This document shows, piece after piece, positions 51,573 to 59,758 of a stretch of DNA of 64,000 nucleotides (position 1 is the first letter of the stretch; each line of letters starts with the position of its first letter). The stretch spans positions 1 to 64,000 of the forward strand of contig JAUSLV010000027.1 of NCBI GenBank assembly GCA_030645495.1, given 5' to 3'. A program made the translations under genes and the position numbers. The DNA comes from Actinomycetota bacterium (GTDB lineage: Bacteria; Actinomycetota; Acidimicrobiia; Acidimicrobiales; Ilumatobacteraceae). The notes beneath the pieces were generated by a model, which worked only from the letters and a program-made list of their open reading frames with translations, was not told the origin of the DNA and did not search any database.

Positions 51573-52547
51573 ATGACCCGTCTCGGTTACCAGATCCCCA
51601 ACTTCACGCTGCCGGCCTCGGCGGGCCCCAGCATCGTCGGCAACGTCATCGAGCAGGCGAAGGCCGCCGAGGCGGCGGGGTTCGACCGCGTCTTCGTGAT
51701 GGACCACTTCTACCAACTGCCCGGCATCGGTGCGCCACACGAGCCGATGATCGAGGCGTACACGCTGCTGTCGGCCATCGCCCAGCACACGAACACGGTG
51801 CGGCTGTCCGCGCTCGTCACCGGCAACACCTACCGCAACCCCACCCTGCTGGCGAAGACGATCACCGCGCTCGACCACGTGTCGAACGGGCGCGCCACGC
51901 TGGGCATCGGCGCCGGCTGGTTCGAGCTGGAACACCAGTCGCTGGGCTACGAGTTCGGCACGTTCACCGACCGCTTCGAGAAGCTGGAAGAGGCCCTGCA
52001 GATCATCCTCCCGATGCTGCGCGGCGAGCGAGTCACGTTCTCGGGCAAGTACTACCGGGTGACGGACGCGATCAACTCGCCCGCACCGCTCTCGCGCATC
52101 CCGGTGATGATCGGCGGCAGCGGCGAGAAGAAGACGCTGCGCATGGTGGCCCAGTACGCCGACGAGTCGAACCTGTCGAGCGGGCCAGTGGCCGACATTC
52201 CGCGCAAGCTCGAGGTGCTGGCCGAGCACTGCGCCCGGCTGGGCCGCAACCGCTCGGAGATCAAGGTAACCAAGCTGCTGATGGTGTGCGTGGCGCCGAC
52301 GATGGAAGAGGCCGACGCCGACCTGCGTGAGTTGGCGGGCGTGAAGGGCTTCTCCGACGAGGTGGTGGAGATGGTGAAGCGGATCTTCATCTACGGCGAC
52401 CCCGACACCGTGGGCGAGAAGCTGCTCGAGGCCATGAACACCGGCATCGACGGCATGACCATCAACCTCCCCGTCAACGGTCACCGCACCGATCGCATCG
52501 GCCTGCTCGGCGAGGTGGCGTCACGCGCCATCGCCGAAGCCGGCTGA
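51573..52547 (+). CDS. LLM-class F420-dependent oxidoreductase
   Basis: The product has 324 aa. It is a luciferase-like TIM barrel: GFDRVFVMDHFYQLPGIG, LSALVTGNTYRNPTLLAKTITALDHVSNGRATLGIGAGWFELEH are the standard cofactor motifs of the actinobacterial F420-dependent group. KYYRVTDAINSPAPLSRIPVMIGGSGEKKTLRMVAQYAD closes the active site. Substrate unknown. Cofactor choice (F420 rather than FMN) is by family resemblance. Confidence 0.88.
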   Translation: MTRLGYQIPNFTLPASAGPSIVGNVIEQAKAAEAAGFDRVFVMDHFYQLPGIGAPHEPMIEAYTLLSAIAQHTNTVRLSALVTGNTYRNPTLLAKTITALDHVSNGRATLGIGAGWFELEHQSLGYEFGTFTDRFEKLEEALQIILPMLRGERVTFSGKYYRVTDAINSPAPLSRIPVMIGGSGEKKTLRMVAQYADESNLSSGPVADIPRKLEVLAEHCARLGRNRSEIKVTKLLMVCVAPTMEEADADLRELAGVKGFSDEVVEMVKRIFIYGDPDTVGEKLLEAMNTGIDGMTINLPVNGHRTDRIGLLGEVASRAIAEAG

Positions 52548-52582
52548 CCGGTTCCCAGGAACGACGCTGTCCCCTTAACGTC

Positions 52583-52855
52583 TCAAGCGACGAGCTTGGC
52601 GTACTTGCGTTGAGCAGCCTGTTTCGACACGCCGAGCATCGCCCCGATCTCCGACCACGAACGCTCGGCCGCACGAGCGGCCCGCACCGCCGTGAGCAGT
52701 GCCGCATCGATCTGGTCACGCTGCTCAGCGAGTCCAGCGATCATCTTGAGCGCCTCGGTGCGCGCTGGCACCAACTCTCTCGCCTCGACCTGAATCGCCC
52801 ACCGCTCGAAGGCTTCTGCACGGGCCTCCCGGTTCTTGCTCACCTGGCCCACCAC
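52583..52855 (-). CDS. Small helix-turn-helix protein, 90 aa
   Basis: A long first helix (REARAEAFERWAIQVEARELVPARTEALKMIAGLAEQRDQIDAAL) and a C-terminal helix-turn-helix (RSWSEIGAMLGVSKQAAQRKY). It resembles the partial protein at the window start and many small acidimicrobial or streptomycete proteins of unknown role. GTG start. It converges with the F420 oxidoreductase, with stops 35 bp apart. Confidence 0.7.
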   Translation of the reverse strand: MVGQVSKNREARAEAFERWAIQVEARELVPARTEALKMIAGLAEQRDQIDAALLTAVRAARAAERSWSEIGAMLGVSKQAAQRKYAKLVA

Positions 52856-52986
52856 CCTTCGAGGAACTTCGCTGCCCCCCGTTGAAGCCTAAGGACCAGT
52901 GAGGATCGCGTCAACATCCGTTGACGCGATCCTGCGGCGATCGTTCATCCCTCGAGAATGCCCGAGGCGTGAGACGCGATTCCCCC

Positions 52987-53024
52987 TTGACAAGCGGTCT
53001 TCCTTTATTTAACTTCTGTGTTAA
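52987..53024 (+). promoter_or_regulatory. Promoter with overlapping ArsR operator
   Basis: TTGACA (52987-52992) and TAACTT (53010-53015) are spaced 17 bp, a sigma-70-type promoter. The inverted repeat TTAAC (53009-53013) / GTTAA (53020-53024) covers the -10 element. AT-rich symmetry here is typical of ArsR repressor sites, so the downstream ArsR gene probably represses itself. Confidence 0.6.
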
Positions 53025-53037
53025 CCAAGGAGGACCG

Positions 53038-53382
53038 ATGGCGCTGCCCAGCACGCTCGACCGCACACTCGATGCACTCGCCGACCCCACACGGCGCGCC
53101 ATCGTCGCTCGCCTGGCCGAGGGCGACGCCGGCGTGAACGAACTCGCCGCGCCGTTCGCCATCAGCCTGCCGGCGATCTCGCGCCACCTCAAGGTGCTGG
53201 AGCAGGCGGGCCTGATCACCCGCACCCGCGACGCCCAACGGCGACCGTGTCGGCTGCGGGTGGAGCCGCTGATCGAGATCGCCCACTGGGCCGACCACAC
53301 ACGAGCCGCGTGGGAACAACGCCTCGACCGCCTGGGTGCGTACCTCGACACCCAACACGAACAGAAACGAGACAGCAAATGA
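53038..53382 (+). CDS. ArsR-family transcription regulator
   Basis: The product has 114 aa. LDALADPTRRAIVARLAEGDAGVNELAAPFAISLPAISRHLKVLEQAGLITRTRDAQRRPCRLRVEP is the winged helix with the recognition helix SLPAISRHLKVLE. Metal-binding cysteine motifs of classical ArsR are absent, so it is the type that pairs with SRPBCC/AHSA1 genes. AAGGAGG precedes the ATG. ATGA overlap with the next gene. Confidence 0.92.
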   Translation: MALPSTLDRTLDALADPTRRAIVARLAEGDAGVNELAAPFAISLPAISRHLKVLEQAGLITRTRDAQRRPCRLRVEPLIEIAHWADHTRAAWEQRLDRLGAYLDTQHEQKRDSK

Positions 53383-53837
53383 CCGATTGGGCACTCGACC
53401 GCGAAACCGTCATCATGCGCGTGTACGCCGCGCCGCGCAGCGCGGTGTTCGCCGCGTTCACCGACCCCGACGCCATGTGCCAGTGGTACGGCCCCGATGG
53501 GTTCCAGTGCATCGTGCACGAGATGAACACCACCGTCGGCGGCCGTTCGCGCTTCGACCTCATCGCACCCGACGGCACCCTGTACCCGAACCGCGTCGAC
53601 TACCTGCAGGTCGTGCCCGACCGCCTGCTGGAGTACCACCACGGCTCTGACATCGACAACGACCCGGCGATGTTCCACGTCACCATCACCTTCGACGAGC
53701 AGGCCAACGGCAAGACCGTGCTCACCATGCGCCAGCTGCACGCCACGCCCGAGCGGCGCAACGAAGTGATCGGCTTCGGCGCGGTCGAGTTGGGCCTGCA
53801 GACACTCAACAAGCTGGCGGCGTATCTCGGCTGCTGA
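53379..53837 (+). CDS. SRPBCC (AHSA1-like) protein
   Basis: The product has 152 aa. VIMRVYAAPRSAVFAAFTDPDAMCQWYGPDGF is the AHSA1 opening and FGAVELGLQTLNKLAAYL the closing helix. Paired with ArsR by a 4-nt overlap, the common actinobacterial module in which the regulator controls its SRPBCC partner. Ligand unknown. Confidence 0.85.
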   Translation: MTDWALDRETVIMRVYAAPRSAVFAAFTDPDAMCQWYGPDGFQCIVHEMNTTVGGRSRFDLIAPDGTLYPNRVDYLQVVPDRLLEYHHGSDIDNDPAMFHVTITFDEQANGKTVLTMRQLHATPERRNEVIGFGAVELGLQTLNKLAAYLGC

Positions 53838-53956
53838 TCGCACCAGCGGGTGATGCTGCAACTCGCGCTGACCGTCTCCGCGCTGACGTCGATCCACGTT
53901 CACGTACCAGACGTCACGACAAGTGATGGTGCGATCCTCCGCCTCGGCGTGATATG

Positions 53957-53994
53957 CGTCACCTAGGGACTCCCTGGGCTCAGGCCGTGACGCT
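53957..53994. promoter_or_regulatory. Palindromic region upstream of the second TasA-like gene
   Basis: Outer arms GCGTCAC (53957-53963) and GTGACGC (53988-53994) enclose TAGGGACTCCCT (53965-53976). It may serve as terminator of the ArsR/SRPBCC pair or as a regulator site. TAGGGACT is shared with the palindrome before the first TasA-like operon. Confidence 0.45.
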
Positions 53995-54066
53995 TTCGAG
54001 CCGAATCCATTAATGAATCCGACCTGATTGGTCTTCTCGGATCGACGAGGATTGAGGAGATTCGTG

Positions 54067-54672
54067 ATGAGAGTTTCATCTGCATCCGCCCGCCGTTTCG
54101 TTGCCCGAGCCGCGATCCCGGTCGCTGTGATGTTTGCCGCGGGCACCGTGTGGCAGGCGTCGTACGCGGCGTTCTCGGCCGAGACGCGCAACTCCGGTAA
54201 CGCTTGGAGCGCCGGCGCGATCGCCCTCACCGACGACGACGGCGGTAGCGCACGCTTCACCGTGGAGAACCTGATTCCAGGTCAGACGGACACGCAGTGC
54301 ATCAAGGTGACATCGAACGCCACGAGCTACGGCCCGGTGAAGATGTACACCCTGAACGCCGTGAACACCGTCGGGCTGATGGAGCACTTGAAGATGACCA
54401 TCAAGCAAGGCGCCGGCGGCACGTTTGCTTCGTGCACAGGCTTCGAAGCCACCGACACACTGGTGAACGGCGTGATGTTGTCAACGATGGCGTCGACCTA
54501 CACGTCGTACGAGACGGGTGTCGGCAACTGGACGCCCAGCAGCAGCCCCGAGAGCATGGTGTTCCAGATCACGTACGTGTTCGACACTACTGACATGACC
54601 CAGCAGCAACTCGACGCGTTGCAGGGCACACACGCCGGTATCGATTTCGAATGGGAGATGGAGACCGTATAG
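54067..54672 (+). CDS. TasA/camelysin-like secreted protein, second copy
   Basis: The product has 201 aa. Signal segment AAIPVAVMFAAGTVWQASYA then mature start AFSAETRNSGNAWSAGAIALTDDDG, the SipW-type pattern (A-F-S-x-x-T-x-N-x-G-x-x-W). Beta-rich ectodomain with one cysteine pair (TQCIKV ... FASCTGFE). Divergent in sequence from the 36.3-kb copy but of the same layout. It probably forms extracellular fibres or surface structures. It precedes its peptidase gene by 43 bp. Confidence 0.82.
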   Translation: MRVSSASARRFVARAAIPVAVMFAAGTVWQASYAAFSAETRNSGNAWSAGAIALTDDDGGSARFTVENLIPGQTDTQCIKVTSNATSYGPVKMYTLNAVNTVGLMEHLKMTIKQGAGGTFASCTGFEATDTLVNGVMLSTMASTYTSYETGVGNWTPSSSPESMVFQITYVFDTTDMTQQQLDALQGTHAGIDFEWEMETV

Positions 54673-54715
54673 AGCATTGCCGTGCGCTGACGGTCCAGAC
54701 CTGGCAGGTGAACAG

Positions 54716-56167
54716 ATGCAGCAAGTGGTGGCTGTGCCCGACAGTGAACGGGTTGCACCGTCACCACCTGCTCGCGTCGACAGCGGGACGCGGCTGTGGA
54801 TCGCGGCCGTCGGCGGTGCACTCGCCACGGCATATCTGACGTTCGCCCTGACGCTGCTCGCGATAGCGATCCTGCCGGGCTTGGGTTCGTGGAACACATA
54901 TGTCGTGCGGTCCGGTTCGATGTCACCATCCATCAACACCGGAGACATCGTGGTCGCTGCACCACTGCCCCCCACGGCGACGGTTCCTGCGGGTCGAGTG
55001 ATGGTGTTCGTCGACCCTGCCACCACAACCCAGGGGGATCGGCTGCTCGTACACCGCGTGCTCATGCGGAACGACGACGGTACGTACACCACCGCCGGCG
55101 ACGCCAACCGACAATGGGACCAAACTCCAGTGACGCGATCGGCAATCATCGCGCAGGCGCGACTGCGGGTTCCGTGGGTCGGGCTTCCGGTCGTGTGGTG
55201 GCATCGTGGTGCATACCTCCCGTTCGTCATGTGGGTGGTGCTCACCATCGTCGCGATCGAGGTAGTCCGCCGCACACGTCAGCGTCGCGGCCGAAACGAC
55301 ATTCAACAGACCGGTTCTCACAGAAGATGGCGCCACGGGAGCAAGATCACCGTCGCCGCCAGCGTCGTCGTGTCGATGTTCGTCGTGGGTGACGCCTCAG
55401 CAATGTTCTCCGGACGAACGACAAACCCCGGCAGCGCCTGGACGCTCACCACGCGCATTCTCTTGCCGTATACGACAAATGTGCTCGCCGACGCGCCGTG
55501 GGCGTATTTCGAAACCGAAGAAGCGAGCGGATCGACGGCGACAGATACGTCGGGCAACACCCGCACCGGCACCTATTCAGGCACGATCATCTATCGCCAG
55601 GCGGGTGCGCTCACGAGGGTTCCGGGCCATTCGGTGCGGCTGGGCTCGACCACCTCGCGGCTGGTGGCCTCCTCGGGTGCGAAGATTTCCAACCCGACCA
55701 CCTACTCGCTCGAGTTGTGGTTCAAGACCACCACCACCTCAGGTGGAAAGCTCGCCGGGTTCGAGAGCACGAAGGACAGCTCATCGAGCACCTACGACCG
55801 GTATGTGTTCATGCGCAACGACGGTCGCCTCGTTTTCGGTGGATGGATCAGGAGTGGCACCACGATGCTCACCAGCCCACTCGCCTACAACGACGGCGCC
55901 TGGCACCATCTCGTCATCACCGCACGTCCCATCGCCGGCAAGACTCAGCAATCCGGCAACATGTACGTCGACGGCGTACGAGTAGGCACCGGCAGCACTA
56001 CCGCCGTTGCCAGCTACTCCGGCTACTGGCGCGCGGGCTACGGCGCGATCGCCGCTGTGACGGGCGCACCGTCGTCCCCTACGTTCGAGGGATCGATCGA
56101 CAACTTCGCCGTCTACCTCACGGAACTCTCGGCCAGCCGAGTAGCCATCCACTACGCGAGTCGTTGA
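54716..56167 (+). CDS. SipW-like signal peptidase fused to an internal signal segment and LamG-like domain
   Basis: The product has 483 aa. Residues 1-190 are a complete ER-type signal peptidase: TM at about 28-54, Ser68 in SGSMSPS, His113 in LLVHRV, AGDANRQWDQ, TM at about 168-183. After a basic linker, residues 211-229 form a new hydrophobic segment ending A-S-A, then AMFSGRTTNPGSAW, the same pattern as the mature start of the TasA-like protein just upstream. Residues 255-483 are a LamG/concanavalin-like domain (YSLELWFKTTT ... DGAWHHLVITA ... MYVDGVRVG ... FEGSIDNFAVY). The frame is unbroken. Protease and apparent substrate are one chain. Confidence 0.85.
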   Translation: MQQVVAVPDSERVAPSPPARVDSGTRLWIAAVGGALATAYLTFALTLLAIAILPGLGSWNTYVVRSGSMSPSINTGDIVVAAPLPPTATVPAGRVMVFVDPATTTQGDRLLVHRVLMRNDDGTYTTAGDANRQWDQTPVTRSAIIAQARLRVPWVGLPVVWWHRGAYLPFVMWVVLTIVAIEVVRRTRQRRGRNDIQQTGSHRRWRHGSKITVAASVVVSMFVVGDASAMFSGRTTNPGSAWTLTTRILLPYTTNVLADAPWAYFETEEASGSTATDTSGNTRTGTYSGTIIYRQAGALTRVPGHSVRLGSTTSRLVASSGAKISNPTTYSLELWFKTTTTSGGKLAGFESTKDSSSSTYDRYVFMRNDGRLVFGGWIRSGTTMLTSPLAYNDGAWHHLVITARPIAGKTQQSGNMYVDGVRVGTGSTTAVASYSGYWRAGYGAIAAVTGAPSSPTFEGSIDNFAVYLTELSASRVAIHYASR

Positions 56168-56230
56168 ACCGACACTCACCCGCCACTGAGGCGAAGCATT
56201 TGGCCGTCTATCTCGGCTGCTGACCGCGAG

Positions 56231-57115
56231 TCAGATCCGTTCGAGCGCGGCGCCGTCGAACAAGGGACTGATGTCGAGTTCGGCGGCATCGGCTGCCATC
56301 TGCTCAGCCGGTGGCGCTGCAATGGCCCCGTCGCCGACAGCATCGACGATCGCACCCAACAGCCGGCCGTCGCTCGACGTGTTGAGGAACAACCCCGGGC
56401 GAGCAAGCACGTAGGCAACAGCACGCCGAAGGGCGTCGCCCGCGGGCAACGGCTCGTACCACGAGAAGTGCGGCTCGGTGGAACCCGCCGGCCAACGACG
56501 CCGGGCCACGGACTTGATCGTCTGCACCGCGGCCCCGCGCGTGGCGCACACGTCGATCAATTCCTCGACGGTCGCGCTGTAGACGGGGTCGCTCATCATC
56601 GTGAAGTTGTACGGGAACAGCACCGAGTCGTACGGGAAGCGATCGAGGCTGCGCAGGTGCATCGCGGGGATGCGCGTGCCGTGCCCGGTGACGCCGATGA
56701 ACCGCACGAGGCCCTCGTCGCGTGCCTGCACCAAGGCCTCGACCGCGCCGCCTGGGGCGTGGGCCGCCTCCCACTCGTCGGGCTCCACCAGGTTGTGCAA
56801 CTGGATGAGATCGACCTGCTGCACCCCCATCCGCTGCAACGATTGCTCGAGCTCGCGGCGGGCGGCGGCACCGTCGCGCTCGCCGGTCTTGGTGGCGAGG
56901 AAGAACTCGCTGCGATGATCGGCGAGGAAGTCGTGCAGCCGAACTTCGGCGTTGCCGTACGACGCTGCGGTGTCGATGTGGTTGATGCCGACGGCGAGCA
57001 CCTGGGCCAGGGTGCGGTCGGCCCTCGCCTGGCTCATCCCTCCGAGCGCTGCGGCGCCGAAGATGAGGCGGGTGCTGTGGTGTCCCGTTCGACCGAACGG
57101 CAAGCGGGGAAGCAT
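56231..57115 (-). CDS. Aldo/keto reductase
   Basis: The product has 294 aa. LPFGRTGHHSTRLIFGAAALGG opens the barrel. Catalytic residues Asp/Tyr in HIDTAASYGNAE, Lys in LATKTGERD and His in IQLHNLVEP are visible. NADPH-dependent reduction of carbonyls; substrate unknown. The start at 57115 begins the domain directly. It converges with the SipW-LamG gene and is divergent from the glycan operon. Confidence 0.9.
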   Translation of the reverse strand: MLPRLPFGRTGHHSTRLIFGAAALGGMSQARADRTLAQVLAVGINHIDTAASYGNAEVRLHDFLADHRSEFFLATKTGERDGAAARRELEQSLQRMGVQQVDLIQLHNLVEPDEWEAAHAPGGAVEALVQARDEGLVRFIGVTGHGTRIPAMHLRSLDRFPYDSVLFPYNFTMMSDPVYSATVEELIDVCATRGAAVQTIKSVARRRWPAGSTEPHFSWYEPLPAGDALRRAVAYVLARPGLFLNTSSDGRLLGAIVDAVGDGAIAAPPAEQMAADAAELDISPLFDGAALERI

Positions 57116-57248
57116 GAAGGGAACGTACCACCGGGATCGAACCCGCCGGCCGGGTCGGGGAAACGGGCGGGGCCCGCGACAGCTCGTCGGTGGACTACCG
57201 ATGGCTAAGTTGAGGCGCGCGAGCACCGACGATATGAGGAACCCCTTG

Positions 57249-58655
57249 ATGCATGAGAATCCTCGACGCGGTCTCGATCACGAGCGGGCACTCCTCGCAG
57301 CGCGTGCCTCGATCCACCGCACCCGCGGCGACATCCCGCGCGCATCAGCCGGCCCGGATCTGCCGTGCGCGCCTACCCACCAACAGCCGACAGCAACCCC
57401 GAGCCGATTGGCGCACACCCGCTACGCCCTACGGACCGTGGGGCTTCGCGCGACGCTGCGGCTCGCTGCCAGGCGACTCGCCATCGACGTGTACCGAGCC
57501 TGCGCGCCGACATTGATCCCCGTCGTGCGACGCATCGTCCGCGACGCGTTCGCCGATGTCGAGCAGCGCCTGATCGAGGAACAGCACCGCACCGCAGACC
57601 GCTCGGTGGCGGCCACCAACCACGCGGTCATCGAAGAACTGCACCGCACCGCGAGTCACTCGGTGGCGGCCACCAACCACGCGGTCATCGAAGAACTGCA
57701 CCGCACCACGCGTCACTCGATGGCTGCCACCGCCGACGCGATGCACGAGGCTGAACGCACCGCCCGCCGGCAGGCAGCGACGCTCGCCAGGATTGCGCAG
57801 TTCACCGAGGCCACCGCGCGGCGGGTGGTCGTGCCGCTCAGTGACGACACCCTGCTGGTGCGCACGGTTGCCGGTTACGTGGTGTGCCCCACCTCCGACG
57901 AGGCGCTGATCGCGATGCTCGTGGAGGAAGGTGATGTCGAGCGTGGAACGCGGCGCCTGATCGAGGCGCTGGTCACGCCCGGCGCCGTCGTGGTGGACAT
58001 CGGAGCGAACATCGGCCTGCACACGCTCGCCGCGGCGCGAGCAGTCGGGCCCACCGGCCGAGTCATCGCCTTCGAGCCCTTCCCGCTGAGTGCCGAGTGC
58101 CTGCGGCGCACACTCGCGATCAATGGCTGCTCATCGATCGTCGAACTGCACGAAACAGCCGTCAGCGACGTGGACGGCCAGGCGGTGCTGCATCTCGGCA
58201 ACTGGCTGGGCCACCACTCACTCGGCGAACCCGCCAGCGTTCCTGCCGGCGGACCCGCAGCGATCGATGTGCCCGTGGTGCGCTTCGACTCCGTGGTCGC
58301 GGCCACCCAACGGGTCGACCTCGTGAAGATCGATGTCGAGGGTCTGGAACTGCAGGTCGTTCGCGGTCTCGAAGCAACCATCGGACACAACCCCGACATC
58401 GCCGTGATCGTCGAGTTCGGCCCGGCGCACCTGCAACGCTCATCGGTGACGCCCGACGCCTGGTTGGCCACGTTCGAACGGCTCGGGCTGGTGTGGATGT
58501 CGATCGATCCCTCGACCGGCCACCTCGATCGCCAGACGATCGCACAACTCGTCGAGCGCGACTCGTCGAATCTGCTGTTCGCCCGGCCCGACAGCCCGGC
58601 ATGGCTACGCGGCAGCAACGCGGCGGATCCGCAGAGATCGGCGGAATTGCCGTGA
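57249..58655 (+). CDS. FkbM-family methyltransferase with N-terminal tandem repeats
   Basis: The product has 468 aa. The methyltransferase domain starts near residue 245: VVDIGANIGLHTLAAARAVGPTGRVIAFEPFP (SAM motif I), then FDSVVAATQRVDLVKIDVEGLELQVVRGLE, the FkbM signature. The N-terminal half is basic and contains three 19-residue units with HRTAxHSVAATNHAVIEEL, likely coiled coil. At DNA level, 48 bases (57603-57650) recur at 57660-57707. It probably O-methylates a surface sugar. First gene of the glycan operon; GAGGA precedes the ATG at 57249. Confidence 0.85.
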   Translation: MHENPRRGLDHERALLAARASIHRTRGDIPRASAGPDLPCAPTHQQPTATPSRLAHTRYALRTVGLRATLRLAARRLAIDVYRACAPTLIPVVRRIVRDAFADVEQRLIEEQHRTADRSVAATNHAVIEELHRTASHSVAATNHAVIEELHRTTRHSMAATADAMHEAERTARRQAATLARIAQFTEATARRVVVPLSDDTLLVRTVAGYVVCPTSDEALIAMLVEEGDVERGTRRLIEALVTPGAVVVDIGANIGLHTLAAARAVGPTGRVIAFEPFPLSAECLRRTLAINGCSSIVELHETAVSDVDGQAVLHLGNWLGHHSLGEPASVPAGGPAAIDVPVVRFDSVVAATQRVDLVKIDVEGLELQVVRGLEATIGHNPDIAVIVEFGPAHLQRSSVTPDAWLATFERLGLVWMSIDPSTGHLDRQTIAQLVERDSSNLLFARPDSPAWLRGSNAADPQRSAELP

Positions 58656-59758
58656 GACGAATCGCCCTCGCCCAACCGCACTTGGCCGGCAACGAGCGCG
58701 CGTACGTGTTGGACTGCATCGACTCGAACTGGATCTCGTCGATCGGCAAGTACGTCACCGAGTTCGAACAGCGATTCGCGTCCTTCTGTGGTGTGCCGCA
58801 CGCGATCGCCACCAACAATGGCACCACGGCGCTGCACCTCGCGTTGGTCGCGCTCGGCTTGCAGGCCGGCGACGAGGTGCTGGTACCCGACCTCACCTAC
58901 ATCGCGACGGCCAACGCCGTTCAGTACTGCGGCGCCACGCCGGTGTTCGTCGACATCGACGAGCACACCCTGAACATCGACCCGGCGCTCGTGGAGGCCC
59001 AGATCACGCCACGAACGAAGGGCATCATCGCCGTCCACCTGTACGGCCATCCCGCCGACATGATGGCCCTTCAGCTGATCGCCCGACGGCACGGGCTGTG
59101 GCTCGTGGAGGACGCCGCCGAGGCGCACGGTGCTGAGATCGGCGGCCGCCGCGTCGGTTCGCTGGGCGACTGTGCAACCTTCAGCTTCTTCGGCAACAAG
59201 ATCATCACCACCGGCGAGGGTGGCATGGTCACCACCACCGATGCCGCGCTGGCCGCTCGGCTGCGCCTGCTCCGCGGGCAGGGGATGGACCCCGATCGCA
59301 GGTACTGGTTCCCGGTGGTCGGCTTCAACTACCGGATCACCAACATCCAGGCCGCGCTCGGTGTGGCGCAGATGGAGACCGTCGACGCGTCACTCGACGC
59401 TCGCGACAGGCTGGCCGCGTGGTACCTGGAGGACCTCGCCCCGCTCGAGGGGCTCGTCCTCACAAAGGGCACACAGCCATGCATGCGGCGCGTGCACTGG
59501 ATGTTCAACGTGTTCCTCGCCGACGGCGGCGAAGAACGGCGCGCACGGGTGATGGAAGCACTCGACCAGCGCGGCATCGAAACCCGGCCCATGTTCTACC
59601 CGATGCATCTCATGCCGCCGTACGCCACGCCCGACAGGTTTCCCGTCACCACCTCGTGGGCTGCGCGGGGCATCACCCTGCCCACCCACCAAGGCGTCAC
59701 ACGCGACGACGTCCATTACATCTGCCAGCAACTGCAGGCCGTGCTGGGCGGGTCATGA
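58652..59758 (+). CDS. DegT/DnrJ/EryC1 aminotransferase
   Basis: The product has 368 aa. PLP enzyme that aminates a keto-sugar: TNNGTTALHLALVALGLQAGDEVLVPDLTYIATANAV, LVEDAAEAHGAEIGG and the PLP lysine in FSFFGNKIITTGEGGM. Related enzymes make amino sugars for polysaccharides or act on GDP-perosamine. GTG start overlapping the FkbM stop (GTGA). Confidence 0.93.
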   Translation: MRRIALAQPHLAGNERAYVLDCIDSNWISSIGKYVTEFEQRFASFCGVPHAIATNNGTTALHLALVALGLQAGDEVLVPDLTYIATANAVQYCGATPVFVDIDEHTLNIDPALVEAQITPRTKGIIAVHLYGHPADMMALQLIARRHGLWLVEDAAEAHGAEIGGRRVGSLGDCATFSFFGNKIITTGEGGMVTTTDAALAARLRLLRGQGMDPDRRYWFPVVGFNYRITNIQAALGVAQMETVDASLDARDRLAAWYLEDLAPLEGLVLTKGTQPCMRRVHWMFNVFLADGGEERRARVMEALDQRGIETRPMFYPMHLMPPYATPDRFPVTTSWAARGITLPTHQGVTRDDVHYICQQLQAVLGGS

